Part shown: positions 22,440 through 31,276 of the stretch, one piece after another
Layout: each line of letters begins with the position of its first letter
Position numbering within the stretch: the stretch's first letter is position 1
From: an uncultured Eubacteriales bacterium
GTDB taxonomy: Bacteria > Bacillota > Clostridia > Peptostreptococcales > Anaerovoracaceae
Reading direction: 5' to 3'
DNA: 34,771 bases
Assembly (NCBI GenBank): GCA_900542565.1
Contig: UQOC01000021.1
Location: forward strand, 1 to 34,771
The notes under the pieces: generated by a model
The model's database searches: none
Told to the model about the DNA's origin: nothing
Seen by the model: only the letters and a program-made list of their open reading frames with translations
Made by a program: the position numbers and the translations under genes

Positions 22440-25319
22440 TCATGTGTCCGCCCGCTTTTCAAGTTTGAGGTTGAACCCTCTGGCCAACATCACGGCCACC
22501 GCCGCCAGGACCAGCACAGCTGTCCATCCGGACAGATCTGCCATGTCGCCCGTCATCGGTATCCGGCTGTTGACAATATCGTATTCCCTTGTTTCTCCGG
22601 GGCTGACAATGCCTACAGATATTTCCCCGGCTTTTTCATATCCGCCGGGCGCCGATATCTCTGATAATATATATCTTCCGTAAGGCACATCCCTGAATGC
22701 CAGGCGGCCATCTTTGTCCGATGTACCGGTTACAATAGCATTTTCTGCTGTCAGCACTTTTTCACCGGGGAGGAAAAGCCCAAAGACTGCTCCTGCCAGT
22801 GGGCTTCCGTTCCGGTCAGTCTTTCTGATAACTATATCACCTTTGATAAGATCGTTCCTTATAGGATCTCCTTCGTTAAGGACCAGGCTTACCACACGGT
22901 CATTGGAGCCGCCGTAAGAAAAGTCTGCCGGATAAACGGCAGGATCTTCCGCATACTGTTCTCCTCTGCTCATCTCTTTTACATAGTATCTGCCATGAGG
23001 AATATCTGTGCAGAACCGGCCGTAAAACATGCCATCCTTTCCCTGTTCCAGTCCTATGATCTCTATCAGCCCGTTTTCAGGAATGGAGGTGCCATCGCCT
23101 GCTTCAATCCGTTCGGCTGAAAAAAGTCCGAACTTTACCTTTCTGTATGTTTCTGCCGGGAAAATGCCAAAATCCGCATTTCCTTCTATTTCTTTTTTCA
23201 GCCCTATTTCCGCCCTTTGTCTGTCATTATATATTTCGACTGTTGTCTGCGTTATGGCTGTTTCCTGCCCGCCATACACCACCGCCGCTTCATATTCCCT
23301 GCTGCTGCGGACATATCCGGCCGGACTTTGTATCTCCCGGCATATGTATCTGCCGGGATAGAGAAGCGTTGAGGAACCGCTGCCGTCCTCTCCCGTAACT
23401 ATCCTGCAGGCGTATTCTCCCTTCCTGAGCCTGACTGTTCCGTCCGCAGTGACCACATCTTCAGCGGCATACACATCAAATACGGCACCCTCAAGCCCCT
23501 GGACAGAGAAAACAGGTCTGTATGTACCGTCTTGCTTTTTCTCAATGGTACTTAATTTTTGTCCTGTCTTTTTGATGATTATGTGGCCTTTCTGAGGTTT
23601 ATCGGAAAATTCCATGCTTATGCGCTCCAGCCGCAGTTTATGCTGCCCCGGCTCAGTACCTTCGACCTGATACACTGTCTTGTCCCGTACATATCCGTCA
23701 GGTGCCTTTATTTCCCTTACCGTATATCCCATCCCGCAGACAAAGGGATCCGTGATCACTCTGCCGTCTTTGCCGGAAGTATATTCACCCAAGAGTTCCC
23801 CATCCTTATATACGCCATAGACAGCCCCTGCCAGAGGCTTTCCTGTTTCTTCATCGGATTTCATGATCTCTATCTCAAATCTTTTCAGTACATTTTCGAT
23901 CCTTGCCTGTGTTTCCTGTCCCCACAGGACCGTTACATATCTGCCTTCCGGTACTGTGTATTTTTCATCGGTCTCAAGTTCCTCGATCATATAAGGACAG
24001 GCATCGCTGCTTATGGGAACATCATCGAAAACAGCCCTGCCCGTTTCATCTGTCTGCACTGTCACATCCACCTTCGTTCCGGCCATGCTCGTTCCATGCA
24101 GCCTGAAACTGATCCCCTGGATAAACCCGTCCTCTGATGATTTTATGACGACCACCTTACCTTTTTTCAATATATTGTCAAATGTCACCGAAACTGTCTG
24201 TCCGCTCATCACCGTGACCTGCTGCGAACTTACGGGCACATATCTGTCCGGTGTTTCCACTTCGGTCACCGTATATGTGCCTGGTGCCAGCCCCTGCATT
24301 TTTATCTGTCCGCTGCTGTCGGTCGTTACAGTTTCATCTACGCCGTTTCCTGTTATCCTGAACTTTATATTTTCGACATGGCCGTCCTCACTGAGTTTTT
24401 TTATGCTGAGATCGCCTTTTAATGTCACGGAAAACGACAGCTCAAGGGGTATCGTCTCAACATTTCCGTAAACAGCCATATCCTGGGAACGGTCAGCCTT
24501 ATATATATAGTTTGCACGGGCTGTACCTTCGTATTTTTGCGCCCCTGCCGCTGCAAGTTCCTGCGCGCTCATGGTTACAGATGCCTTTGAGCAATCTGAT
24601 CCGGCTCTGACTTTGAGAATGTTGCTGCCCTTTTGATGAGATACGGTAACCTTATCCTGGGTAAACGAAAAATCTCCGTAATCCTCCAGTACCCTGTTGC
24701 TGTCTGTCAGTTCAAGAGTCTCTCCTGCCTGTATACTGATGGTCTTTTTGTGGAAAGCCGGATATGTGTTCCAGCTTGCTGTTTTTTCCTGTATCTTCTC
24801 CTTCCATTCGTCATACTCCTTTCTGACGGCAGGATCGTTAAAATATGAGCGGAAAGCACCTTTGCCGTCTTTTCCGTTGGCCGTCTGGTCTGACGCCGGC
24901 AATGTCTGCCATATCATCATCTGGGTGAATGCATAATCCTTATCTGTCGGCGCCGTCTTTCCGTAATACCCCAGATACGCTATCTTTGACTGTTGTGAAT
25001 TATCTCCGGAAACTGTCTCAACAGTATAATCCACATCCATGCTTATGTTGGGCGTTCCGGGCACAAAGGCGTTCCCATCCGTATCCCTTATCACCCGTCC
25101 TGACTGGATGCAGAATGCGGCGCTGCCGTTTACCGTGAATCTTGTAAGGGTTGAATCGGGAAGGATCCCCCAGTTGAGGATGTTGTGATAGTTTTCGTAG
25201 CCTTTCAAAGTCCTCATATTAACTGTTACTGATGCTCCGAAGGCAGGAGCCGCCGATGACATCACCATCATCACCGCCAGAAATACAGCGGCAGGCATTC
25301 CTTTTTTCTTTCCTTTCAT
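22440..25319 (-). CDS. Cell-wall-anchored adhesin with thioester domain and Cna-B/SpaA repeats
   Basis: 959 residues. A signal peptide (residues 1-29, cleavage near AFGA/SV) leads into an N-terminal domain with AAFCIQSG (Cys about 70) and YAFTQMMIWQTL (Gln about 131). These match the Cys and the TQxxIW Gln of Gram-positive thioester domains, which form an internal Cys-Gln thioester that bonds covalently to host proteins. From about residue 300 come about six Cna-B/SpaA-like modules, each with an I-x-K strand, a GxxF/Y strand and a Y-x-x-x-E-x-x-x-P-x-x-Y strand, e.g. TVTEVETPDRY and ILSEISAPGGY. The C-terminus has IPMTG, a membrane helix and a basic tail (KLEKRADT), a sortase signal with Ile instead of Leu and Met at position x. 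No sortase gene is in the window. Start ATG 25319. Confidence 0.88.
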   Translation of the reverse strand: MKGKKKGMPAAVFLAVMMVMSSAAPAFGASVTVNMRTLKGYENYHNILNWGILPDSTLTRFTVNGSAAFCIQSGRVIRDTDGNAFVPGTPNISMDVDYTVETVSGDNSQQSKIAYLGYYGKTAPTDKDYAFTQMMIWQTLPASDQTANGKDGKGAFRSYFNDPAVRKEYDEWKEKIQEKTASWNTYPAFHKKTISIQAGETLELTDSNRVLEDYGDFSFTQDKVTVSHQKGSNILKVRAGSDCSKASVTMSAQELAAAGAQKYEGTARANYIYKADRSQDMAVYGNVETIPLELSFSVTLKGDLSIKKLSEDGHVENIKFRITGNGVDETVTTDSSGQIKMQGLAPGTYTVTEVETPDRYVPVSSQQVTVMSGQTVSVTFDNILKKGKVVVIKSSEDGFIQGISFRLHGTSMAGTKVDVTVQTDETGRAVFDDVPISSDACPYMIEELETDEKYTVPEGRYVTVLWGQETQARIENVLKRFEIEIMKSDEETGKPLAGAVYGVYKDGELLGEYTSGKDGRVITDPFVCGMGYTVREIKAPDGYVRDKTVYQVEGTEPGQHKLRLERISMEFSDKPQKGHIIIKKTGQKLSTIEKKQDGTYRPVFSVQGLEGAVFDVYAAEDVVTADGTVRLRKGEYACRIVTGEDGSGSSTLLYPGRYICREIQSPAGYVRSSREYEAAVVYGGQETAITQTTVEIYNDRQRAEIGLKKEIEGNADFGIFPAETYRKVKFGLFSAERIEAGDGTSIPENGLIEIIGLEQGKDGMFYGRFCTDIPHGRYYVKEMSRGEQYAEDPAVYPADFSYGGSNDRVVSLVLNEGDPIRNDLIKGDIVIRKTDRNGSPLAGAVFGLFLPGEKVLTAENAIVTGTSDKDGRLAFRDVPYGRYILSEISAPGGYEKAGEISVGIVSPGETREYDIVNSRIPMTGDMADLSGWTAVLVLAAVAVMLARGFNLKLEKRADT

Positions 25320-25344
25320 AATAAATATCCCCCTTTTTTTGATA

Positions 25345-25369
25345 TAAAAAAACGGCCTTCCGGCCGTTT
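25345..25369 (-). terminator. Rho-independent terminator of the moaA transcript
   Basis: AAACGGCC-TTCC-GGCCGTTT hairpin with a T run on the minus strand (A run 25346-25352 on the plus strand). It lies between moaA and the adhesin gene, both on the minus strand, so it separates the two transcripts. Confidence 0.8.
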
Positions 25370-25495
25370 GTGCCGCGGTTTGCCCGCTTGCTTTTCTTAC
25401 ATTTATTTACATTTATCTTGATGTTATCATATTACCACAGTCATCTGCCCCCAGTCAAGGGCTTGTTGTAATTTTTTTACATTTTTCACTGTCTC

Positions 25496-26476
25496 TTAAC
25501 CTCCGATCTGTGACATCAGATCCTTTTCCTCCCCCGGCAGGTTTTTTTCTTCAAAATGGTGGCACAGCGGTTTAGACATGACTGCCTCCTGTATAAGAGC
25601 AGCTATGTCATCATCGGTACAGCCCTTTCGCATGAGCTGTCTCAGGTCATATCCGTCTCCGTATTGCAGGCAGGGTTTGAGCCTGCCTTCGGCTGTAAGC
25701 CTTATCTTATTGCACCCCGGGCAGAAGCCTTCTGACAGAGGACTGATAAAACCTATCTGCCCTTTTAATCCGGGAAATCTGTAATATACGGCAGGCCCGC
25801 AGCCTTCTGATGCCGTCCGGGACGGCACCGGCCTGCCAAAGACCTGGGAGATCCGTTTCATCACTTCGCCGGCAGAGATCCCCGCACATTTCTTTCCGAG
25901 ACCTATGGGCATGACCTCGATGAACCTTACCATAAGGCTGTCATTGCAGGCCATGGCGGCAATGTCAGGCAGCTCGCTGTCATTTATGCCGGCAAGCATG
26001 ACCGTATTGGTCTTTACAGAAAAGCAGCCCATGTCCAGAGCTTTTTTAACAGCGTCACGCACATGCTCCAGACCGTCATATCCGGTAAGCATCCTGTATT
26101 TTTCCCTGTCGAGAGTATCAAGGCTTATGTTGACACCGTCAAGGCCGGCTTTTGCAAGGCCGCCAAGCATTCCCGAAAGAAGGATCCCATTGGTGGTAAG
26201 TTTCAGGTTTTTTATTGCCGGCAAGCTTTTCAGCTCCCTTATCAGAAAAGAAATATCTTTTCGCACAAGCGGTTCTCCGCCTGTCAGACGGATATTCACT
26301 ATGCCCATGCGTCCGCATATATCAGCTATCCGTACTATCTCTCCAAAAGTCAGGAGCTTGTCAGATCTTGCGAACCGGACGCCTTCCGGCGGCATGCAGT
26401 ACCGGCACCGGAGATTGCACCTGTCCGTTACCGAAATCCTTATATAATTTATTTCTCTGCCATAGCTGTCTTTCAT
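25496..26476 (-). CDS. moaA: GTP 3',8-cyclase MoaA (molybdenum cofactor synthesis)
   Basis: 326 residues, the usual length. Radical SAM motif CNLRCRYC at 20-27, then RLTGGEPLVRKD for SAM binding, KLTTNGILL, and GVNISLDTLD. The second cluster is FCPGCNKIRLT with a further Cys in LKPCL. The protein ends in IGG, matching the conserved C-terminal Gly-Gly that enters the active site. It makes 3',8-cyclo-7,8-dihydro-GTP, the first step to molybdopterin. No other moa genes are in this window; the upstream neighbour is an S4 RNA-binding protein. Confidence 0.95.
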   Translation of the reverse strand: MKDSYGREINYIRISVTDRCNLRCRYCMPPEGVRFARSDKLLTFGEIVRIADICGRMGIVNIRLTGGEPLVRKDISFLIRELKSLPAIKNLKLTTNGILLSGMLGGLAKAGLDGVNISLDTLDREKYRMLTGYDGLEHVRDAVKKALDMGCFSVKTNTVMLAGINDSELPDIAAMACNDSLMVRFIEVMPIGLGKKCAGISAGEVMKRISQVFGRPVPSRTASEGCGPAVYYRFPGLKGQIGFISPLSEGFCPGCNKIRLTAEGRLKPCLQYGDGYDLRQLMRKGCTDDDIAALIQEAVMSKPLCHHFEEKNLPGEEKDLMSQIGG

Positions 26477-26507
26477 CTGTCCTGAGCCATCCTGTAAAGT
26501 TTATAAG

Positions 26508-27296
26508 TCATATATATCTGTCAAACTCTGCGTAGGTCTTTCCTTTGCGCGAAGTTCCGCAGTCTCCCAGATATATGGCTTTTCCCCTGCCTCTGAGCAC
26601 CAGCTTTTCACCGCCTTTAAGATAAAGATCCGGTTTTTTTGCTTCCATATTGTTCACAAAAACAAGCCCCTTTGAAATGGCTTCGGCGGCAGATCTGCGC
26701 GACAGGGAAAAAACCGCTGCTACAGCGTTATCAAGCCTTGGCGAAGCAATGGCTATCCTCATCCTTTTCAGGTCTGGAGATGTGACCATCAGTTCCGATA
26801 TGGGGATCATCCGAACATTCAGGGATACCCTTCCTGCTTTTGTATAATTTTCTGCAAGATAAGGCGCGATTTCCTTTGTCACAAATATCTGGGCTCCGCT
26901 GTGGCTGACCAGTATGTCGCCTGTCTTTTCCCTTTTTATCCCCAGGGCCAGGAGAGAACCCAGGTAGTCGGAATGCTTCAGGCCTGCGTCTTTCTGCCCG
27001 GTCTTTACATCCAGGATGGCATAAGGGCATTCCTGAGGATTATCTCTGAAAAAATCCGCCAGTTCCCTTTGGCTGCCTATCCCCAGATAGTCAGGCAAAA
27101 AGATGATGCCCCTGCGTTCTGCATCTTCAAATCCGCCGAAAAACAATGCCCCTTCCCCGGCGTGTTCCCTCACAAAAGAGGCCAGCACAGACTGCTGGGC
27201 AAGATCGTAAAAATCCGTAGCCACAATGGCATACTCCCGTTCAAAACGGCGGTATTTATCTTCGGCCATATTTAATAACAATTTGTTTTCCATCAT
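26508..27296 (-). CDS. YlmH-type RNA-binding protein with C-terminal S4 domain
   Basis: 262 residues. The N-terminal region contains ATDFYDLAQQSVLASFV and FFGGFEDAERRGIIFLPDY, the typical start of YlmH-family proteins linked to the division/ylm gene region and ribosome rescue in Bacillota. The C-terminal S4 domain (about 180-245) shows SPRLDNAVAAVFSLSRRSA, KGLVFVNNMEAKKP and LVLRGRGKAIYLG, which bind structured RNA. There are two adjacent ATGs (27296, 27293) and no strong SD. It is divergent from the TSCPD gene and 31 bases upstream of moaA. Confidence 0.85.
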   Translation of the reverse strand: MMENKLLLNMAEDKYRRFEREYAIVATDFYDLAQQSVLASFVREHAGEGALFFGGFEDAERRGIIFLPDYLGIGSQRELADFFRDNPQECPYAILDVKTGQKDAGLKHSDYLGSLLALGIKREKTGDILVSHSGAQIFVTKEIAPYLAENYTKAGRVSLNVRMIPISELMVTSPDLKRMRIAIASPRLDNAVAAVFSLSRRSAAEAISKGLVFVNNMEAKKPDLYLKGGEKLVLRGRGKAIYLGDCGTSRKGKTYAEFDRYI

Positions 27297-27321
27297 ATCT
27301 GTAGTTTATTTTCATAAATTG

Positions 27322-27330
27322 TGCTATACT
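27322..27330 (+). promoter_or_regulatory. Probable extended -10 promoter for the TSCPD gene
   Basis: TG-C-TATACT: an extended -10 element in the divergent gap upstream of 27390. The -35 region is weak, which is typical for extended -10 promoters. Confidence 0.4.
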
Positions 27331-27389
27331 GTTATAGTTTGATATTTTTATTTTAACATATATATGTCCATGTTTGAAAGGAGTTTTGC

Positions 27390-27644
27390 ATGTTTTACAG
27401 TTACACGCCAAAAGGCGTATGTTCAAGGCAGATAGAATTTGAAATAGATAACGGTATCCTTAAAAATGTCCGCTTTACAGGCGGCTGTCCGGGGAACCTC
27501 AAAGCCCTTTCCGCCCTTGTGGAAGGCATGCCTTACGAAGAAGTCCTCAAGAGACTCTCCGGCATCCAGTGCGGCTTCCGCAAGACTTCATGCAGCGACC
27601 AGCTTACAAAGGCCATCGAAGAAGCTGTGGCAGAAAGATCATGA
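27390..27644 (+). CDS. TSCPD-domain protein (TIGR03905-like)
   Basis: 84 residues. Start ATG 27390 with GAAAGGAG upstream. The sequence has the fold of the C-terminal TSCPD domain of ribonucleotide reductases: YTPKGVCSRQIEFEI, FTGGCPGNLKAL, IQCGFRKTSCSDQLTKAI. The four Cys (GVC, GGC, QC, SC) are likely metal ligands. Stand-alone proteins of this type are common in anaerobic Bacillota; function is unproven. It leads a plus-strand run that continues with the cation transporter after 31 bases. Confidence 0.88.
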   Translation: MFYSYTPKGVCSRQIEFEIDNGILKNVRFTGGCPGNLKALSALVEGMPYEEVLKRLSGIQCGFRKTSCSDQLTKAIEEAVAERS

Positions 27645-27678
27645 GACGGCATGACAAGAATTACTTCGGAGGTGTATG

Positions 27679-28848
27679 ATGGGAACTTTTCTTTTTAAAA
27701 AATTCATAAAAAACTACAGCGATGTCAAAGATCCCAAGGTACGCGACAGCTACGGAAAGCTGGCAGGTGCAGTCGGGATAATCTCCAACAGCCTGCTGTG
27801 CGCAGCAAAAATGATCATCGGCTGGCTCTCCGGAAGTATAGCCATAGTGGCAGACGCCGTCAACAACCTGGCTGACGCCTCTTCATCCCTTATAACCCTT
27901 GTGGGATTTAAGCTGGCGTCTATGCCTGAGGACAAGGAACATCCCTATGGACATGCACGGATAGAATACCTTGCCGGCATGGCAGTATCCATAATGATAA
28001 TCCTGGTTGGAGCGGAGCTGGGAAAAAGTTCCTTTGATAAGATCTTAAACCCCGAACCGGTTGATTTCAGCTGGGTTGCCGTAGCCGTCCTGGTTCTGGC
28101 CATAATCATAAAGATATGGCAGGCCTTGTTCAATATTTCCGCCGGAAAAAAGATCGATTCCCTTACGCTGATCGCCACGGGAACAGACAGCCGCAACGAT
28201 GTGATCTCCACTGCAGTGGTCCTTGCCGGGCTTCTGGCGGGCTACTTTTTTGACCTGCATATTGACGGCTATCTCGGACTTCTTGTGGCACTGTTTATCC
28301 TGTGGTCCGGAATATGCCTTGTAAAAGAGACTGTCAGCCCTCTTCTGGGCGAGGCACCCGACCCCCAGCTGGTGCAGCAGATAGAACAGGCGGCCATGAG
28401 CTTTGACGGAGTCCTGGGGATACACGATCTCGTAGTCCATAACTACGGTCCCGGAAAGATCTTTGCATCTATCCATATAGAAGTGGATTCAAAGGTTGAT
28501 GTGATGATAAGCCATGATCTGGTGGATAATATCGAAAAGAAGATCAGCAGCGACCTCCACATTGTGATGACCGCCCACATGGACCCTATCAATGTAAATG
28601 ACCCCAACAGGATCCCCCTTGAGAATGTAATAAGCGCAACCCTCAAAACCATACCCGGCGCTCTGAGTTTCCACGACCTGCGCATAGTACCGGGGGCCAC
28701 CCACACCAATGTTATCTTTGATGTGCTGCTTGCCGCCGACTGCCGCAGTTCAAGAGATGAGATCCAGGATCTGCTGTCACAGGCCGTCGCTGCATATAAC
28801 CCTGATTTTCGCTGTGTGGTAGAGTTTGATAAAAGCTATGTATCTTAG
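27679..28848 (+). CDS. Cation diffusion facilitator (CDF) transporter
   Basis: 389 residues from ATG 27679. An ATG three bases earlier is also in frame, but GGAGG is only three bases from it and six from 27679. Six membrane helices; the metal site in helix 2 reads VADAVNNLAD (about 57-68) and in helix 5 TGTDSRNDV (about 167-175). So Asn/Asp residues stand where zinc exporters have His/Asp. A large C-terminal cytoplasmic dimerisation domain follows, longer than usual (about 300-389 may be an extra half repeat). The site favours manganese or iron over zinc, by analogy with MntE-like members. This is inference. Confidence 0.92.
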   Translation: MGTFLFKKFIKNYSDVKDPKVRDSYGKLAGAVGIISNSLLCAAKMIIGWLSGSIAIVADAVNNLADASSSLITLVGFKLASMPEDKEHPYGHARIEYLAGMAVSIMIILVGAELGKSSFDKILNPEPVDFSWVAVAVLVLAIIIKIWQALFNISAGKKIDSLTLIATGTDSRNDVISTAVVLAGLLAGYFFDLHIDGYLGLLVALFILWSGICLVKETVSPLLGEAPDPQLVQQIEQAAMSFDGVLGIHDLVVHNYGPGKIFASIHIEVDSKVDVMISHDLVDNIEKKISSDLHIVMTAHMDPINVNDPNRIPLENVISATLKTIPGALSFHDLRIVPGATHTNVIFDVLLAADCRSSRDEIQDLLSQAVAAYNPDFRCVVEFDKSYVS

Positions 28849-28889
28849 ATGTAAAATCTTACATTAAAGTAGCCGCCGGACTTCAAATG

Positions 28890-28898
28890 TGGTACAAT
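28890..28898 (+). promoter_or_regulatory. Possible extended -10 promoter for the nfeD-SPFH operon
   Basis: TG-G-TACAAT lies 29 bases before the NfeD start. The -35 is poor. A short palindrome (ATGTAA-AATC-TTACAT, 28849-28864) sits just upstream, without a T run. Confidence 0.35.
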
Positions 28899-28926
28899 AA
28901 AGAAAAATGAAAAAAGGGGAAGGATT

Positions 28927-29382
28927 ATGGTAATTTTCGGTACTTATATAAGCCTGGCAGTTTTCTGGCTGGCCGTTGCGGTCATCTTTCTGATAATCGA
29001 AGCCGTGACCGTAGGACTGACCACTATCTGGTTCGCCGCAGGAGCATTTGTGGCTCTGATCCTCTCTATGTTCCATGTGCCTGTTATCGCTCAGTTCATC
29101 GTTTTCCTGATAGTATCTTTCTGTCTGCTCCTTTTCACCAGAAAGATCTTTGTGGAAAAGCTCAAGACAGGCAGGGTACGCACCAATGTGGAGGCCCTCA
29201 TCGGAGAAACGGGACGGGTCACAGCACAGATCAGGCCGCTTGAAACAGGACAGGTGCGGATAAAAGGCCAGGAATGGTCCGCTGTATGCCGTGATGAGAC
29301 CCTCATCGAAAAAGGCACATTCGTAAAAGTTATAGCTATAGAGGGCGTTAAACTCATTGTTGTGCCCGAATCTCAACAATAG
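28927..29382 (+). CDS. NfeD-family membrane protein
   Basis: 151 residues: two or three membrane helices (residues about 9-70, e.g. FWLAVAVIFLIIEAVTVGL) followed by a C-terminal OB-fold (about 85-148) with LIGETGRVTAQIRPLETGQV and GTFVKVIAIEGVKLIV. This is the short NfeD1b type that works with an SPFH protein. The SPFH gene starts 16 bases downstream. GGGGAAGG is a good ribosome binding site. Confidence 0.9.
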   Translation: MVIFGTYISLAVFWLAVAVIFLIIEAVTVGLTTIWFAAGAFVALILSMFHVPVIAQFIVFLIVSFCLLLFTRKIFVEKLKTGRVRTNVEALIGETGRVTAQIRPLETGQVRIKGQEWSAVCRDETLIEKGTFVKVIAIEGVKLIVVPESQQ

Positions 29383-29398
29383 AAAGGAATAAGATATC

Positions 29399-30289
29399 AT
29401 GTTAGAAGTTATCATTGCCTTGATAGTCGCAGCACTGATAATATGGCTACTGGTAGCCAACATCAGGATCGTACCGCAGGCAAGGGCATATGTCGTGGAA
29501 AGACTCGGCGCTTACTACGGCACATGGCAGGTGGGTCTGCACTTTAAGATCCCTTTGATAGACAAGATCTCCAGAAAAGTCTCTCTCAAGGAAAAAGTCA
29601 TAGACTTTCCTCCGCAGCCGGTCATCACCAAAGATAATGTGACCATGGAGATAGACACGGTAGTTTATTTCCAGATAACCGATCCGAAGCTCTATACCTA
29701 TGGTGTGGAAAGCCCGATGGACGCCATTGAAAACCTCACTGCCACCACCCTCAGAAATATCATCGGCGAACTGGAACTTGACGAATCTCTGACCAGCAGA
29801 GAACACATCAATACCAAGATACGCATGGTGCTCGATGAAGCCACCGACCCTTGGGGCATCAAGATCAACCGTGTGGAGGTAAAGAACATCACACCTCCAA
29901 AGGATATCCAGGTTGCTATGGAAAAGCAGATGAGAGCAGAGCGTGAAAGGCGGGAAGCCATCCTCATCGCAGAAGGCGAAAAGAAATCCCAGATCCTCAT
30001 CGCAGAAGGGCAAAAAGAAGCCGCCATACTGCAGGCCGAAGCCAAGAAGCAGACAGCCATCAAAGAAGCAGAAGGTCAGTCCGAAGCCATCCTCATGCTC
30101 AACAAAGCTACCGCTGACGGTCTGAAAATGATAAAAGATGCCGGAGCTGATGATTCCGTTATCAAGCTCAAGAGCCTTGAAGCCTTCTCCAAGGCCGCTG
30201 ACGGCCAGGCAACCAAGATCATCATCCCTTCCGAGATACAGGGGCTTGCCGGCCTTGCAACTTCCGTAAAAGAATTTATCAAAGATTAA
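29399..30289 (+). CDS. SPFH/stomatin-like membrane scaffold protein
   Basis: 296 residues. One N-terminal membrane helix (about 2-20), the SPFH/Band 7 domain (VPQARAYVVERLGAYYGTW through VEVKNITPPKDIQ, about 26-165), then a long Ala/Glu/Lys coiled coil (about 170-240, AEGQKEAAILQAEAKKQ). This matches the paraslipin/QmcA-like group. It forms an oligomeric scaffold with the NfeD partner encoded just upstream. Start ATG 29399 with AAAGGAAT upstream. Confidence 0.92.
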   Translation: MLEVIIALIVAALIIWLLVANIRIVPQARAYVVERLGAYYGTWQVGLHFKIPLIDKISRKVSLKEKVIDFPPQPVITKDNVTMEIDTVVYFQITDPKLYTYGVESPMDAIENLTATTLRNIIGELELDESLTSREHINTKIRMVLDEATDPWGIKINRVEVKNITPPKDIQVAMEKQMRAERERREAILIAEGEKKSQILIAEGQKEAAILQAEAKKQTAIKEAEGQSEAILMLNKATADGLKMIKDAGADDSVIKLKSLEAFSKAADGQATKIIIPSEIQGLAGLATSVKEFIKD

Positions 30290-30300
30290 AGGAGTAACCA

Positions 30301-31116
30301 ATGCTTTACGATAATATCATGGAATCCGCCGCATTTATAAAGGCAGCCGTTTCTCAGACCCCGGAAATAGGCATAATCCTCGGCAGCGGGCTGGGAGGTC
30401 TTGTAGATATAATGGAAAACAAAGAAGTCATCCCTTACAGCCAGATCCCTCATTTCCCTGTGTCCCATGTTGAAGGCCACGCCGGCAATCTGGTCTTTGG
30501 CTCCATAGGCGGAAAAAGCGTTGTATGCATGCAGGGGAGATTCCATTACTATGAAGGTTTCCATATGCAGGAGGTCACCTATCCTGTGTATGTGATGAAG
30601 CAGCTGGGAGTCAGATACCTTATCGTTACCAACGCCTGCGGCGGGATAAACAAAAGCTTCAAGCCGGGGGATCTGATGATAATAACAGACCATATAAATT
30701 TCTCGGCCAACAATTCTCTGATCGGTATAAATGACGACCGCCTCGGTCCCCGTTTTCCGGACATGACGGAAGCGTACAACAGAGAGCTCATCCACAAGGC
30801 TCAGGAGATAGCTGACCATATGGGCCTTGAATACGAACATGGCGTGTACATCTTCTTTCCGGGACCTTGCTTTGAAACAGCAGCCGAGATCAGGGCTTTT
30901 GCCGCTCTCGGCGCAGATGCAGTAGGCATGTCAACCGTGCCTGAAGTCATCGCAGCCAATTATCTGGGCATTAAGGTTCTGGGGATTTCCTGCATAACCA
31001 ATATGGCTACAGGGATCTCCAAGACCAAGCACGACCATGCAGAAGTCCTCAAGACCGCAGACAGGGCCAGTGAAAACCTCTGCAGCTGGGTAAGGGAACT
31101 GGTAAGCCGCTGGTAG
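30301..31116 (+). CDS. punA: Purine nucleoside phosphorylase (trimeric type)
   Basis: 271 residues, normal size. IILGSGLGGLVD binds phosphate, HVEGHAGNLVFG, GRFHYYEGF, LIVTNACGGIN, GPCFETAAEIRAF with the base-binding Glu, and ADAVGMSTVPEVI, SCITNMATGIS with the base-binding Asn. It cleaves purine nucleosides with phosphate to base and ribose-1-phosphate (salvage). Start ATG 30301 with AAAGGAG; 11 bases from the SPFH stop, so likely same operon. A terminator follows. Confidence 0.93.
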   Translation: MLYDNIMESAAFIKAAVSQTPEIGIILGSGLGGLVDIMENKEVIPYSQIPHFPVSHVEGHAGNLVFGSIGGKSVVCMQGRFHYYEGFHMQEVTYPVYVMKQLGVRYLIVTNACGGINKSFKPGDLMIITDHINFSANNSLIGINDDRLGPRFPDMTEAYNRELIHKAQEIADHMGLEYEHGVYIFFPGPCFETAAEIRAFAALGADAVGMSTVPEVIAANYLGIKVLGISCITNMATGISKTKHDHAEVLKTADRASENLCSWVRELVSRW

Positions 31117-31175
31117 GAAAGTGCCTCGCAGCGTCAGCTTATCGCTGGCCGTCCATAAAGCGAGCATCTCAAGAT

Positions 31176-31224
31176 GGTATGCCGTCCTGACGAAATAGCC
31201 GTTCAGGACAGCATACCTTTTTTA
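31176..31224 (+). terminator. Rho-independent terminator of the plus-strand operon
   Basis: GGTATGC-C-GTCCTGAC, nine-base loop, GTTCAGGAC-A-GCATACC, then TTTTTTT. It closes the block ending with punA. Confidence 0.85.
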
Positions 31225-31233
31225 TGCAATGAC

Positions 31234-31276
31234 AAACCCGAAAGGACCCGCCTTGCAGGCGGGTCCTTTCGGGTTT
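31234..31276. repeat. Perfect 19-bp inverted repeat (hairpin)
   Basis: AAACCCGAAAGGACCCGCC at 31234-31252 pairs fully with 31258-31276 around a five-base loop TTGCA. It starts ten bases after the previous terminator. No clear T run follows on the plus strand (TTTGCACATATGG); on the minus strand the stem ends in TTTGTC. It may act as a second, fail-safe terminator. Confidence 0.75.

Noticed and set aside
22440..25319. CRISPR or tandem DNA repeats in the adhesin gene
   Set aside because: The repetition is at protein level (Cna-B modules) and well diverged; I see no regular DNA repeat. No CRISPR array is visible anywhere in the window.
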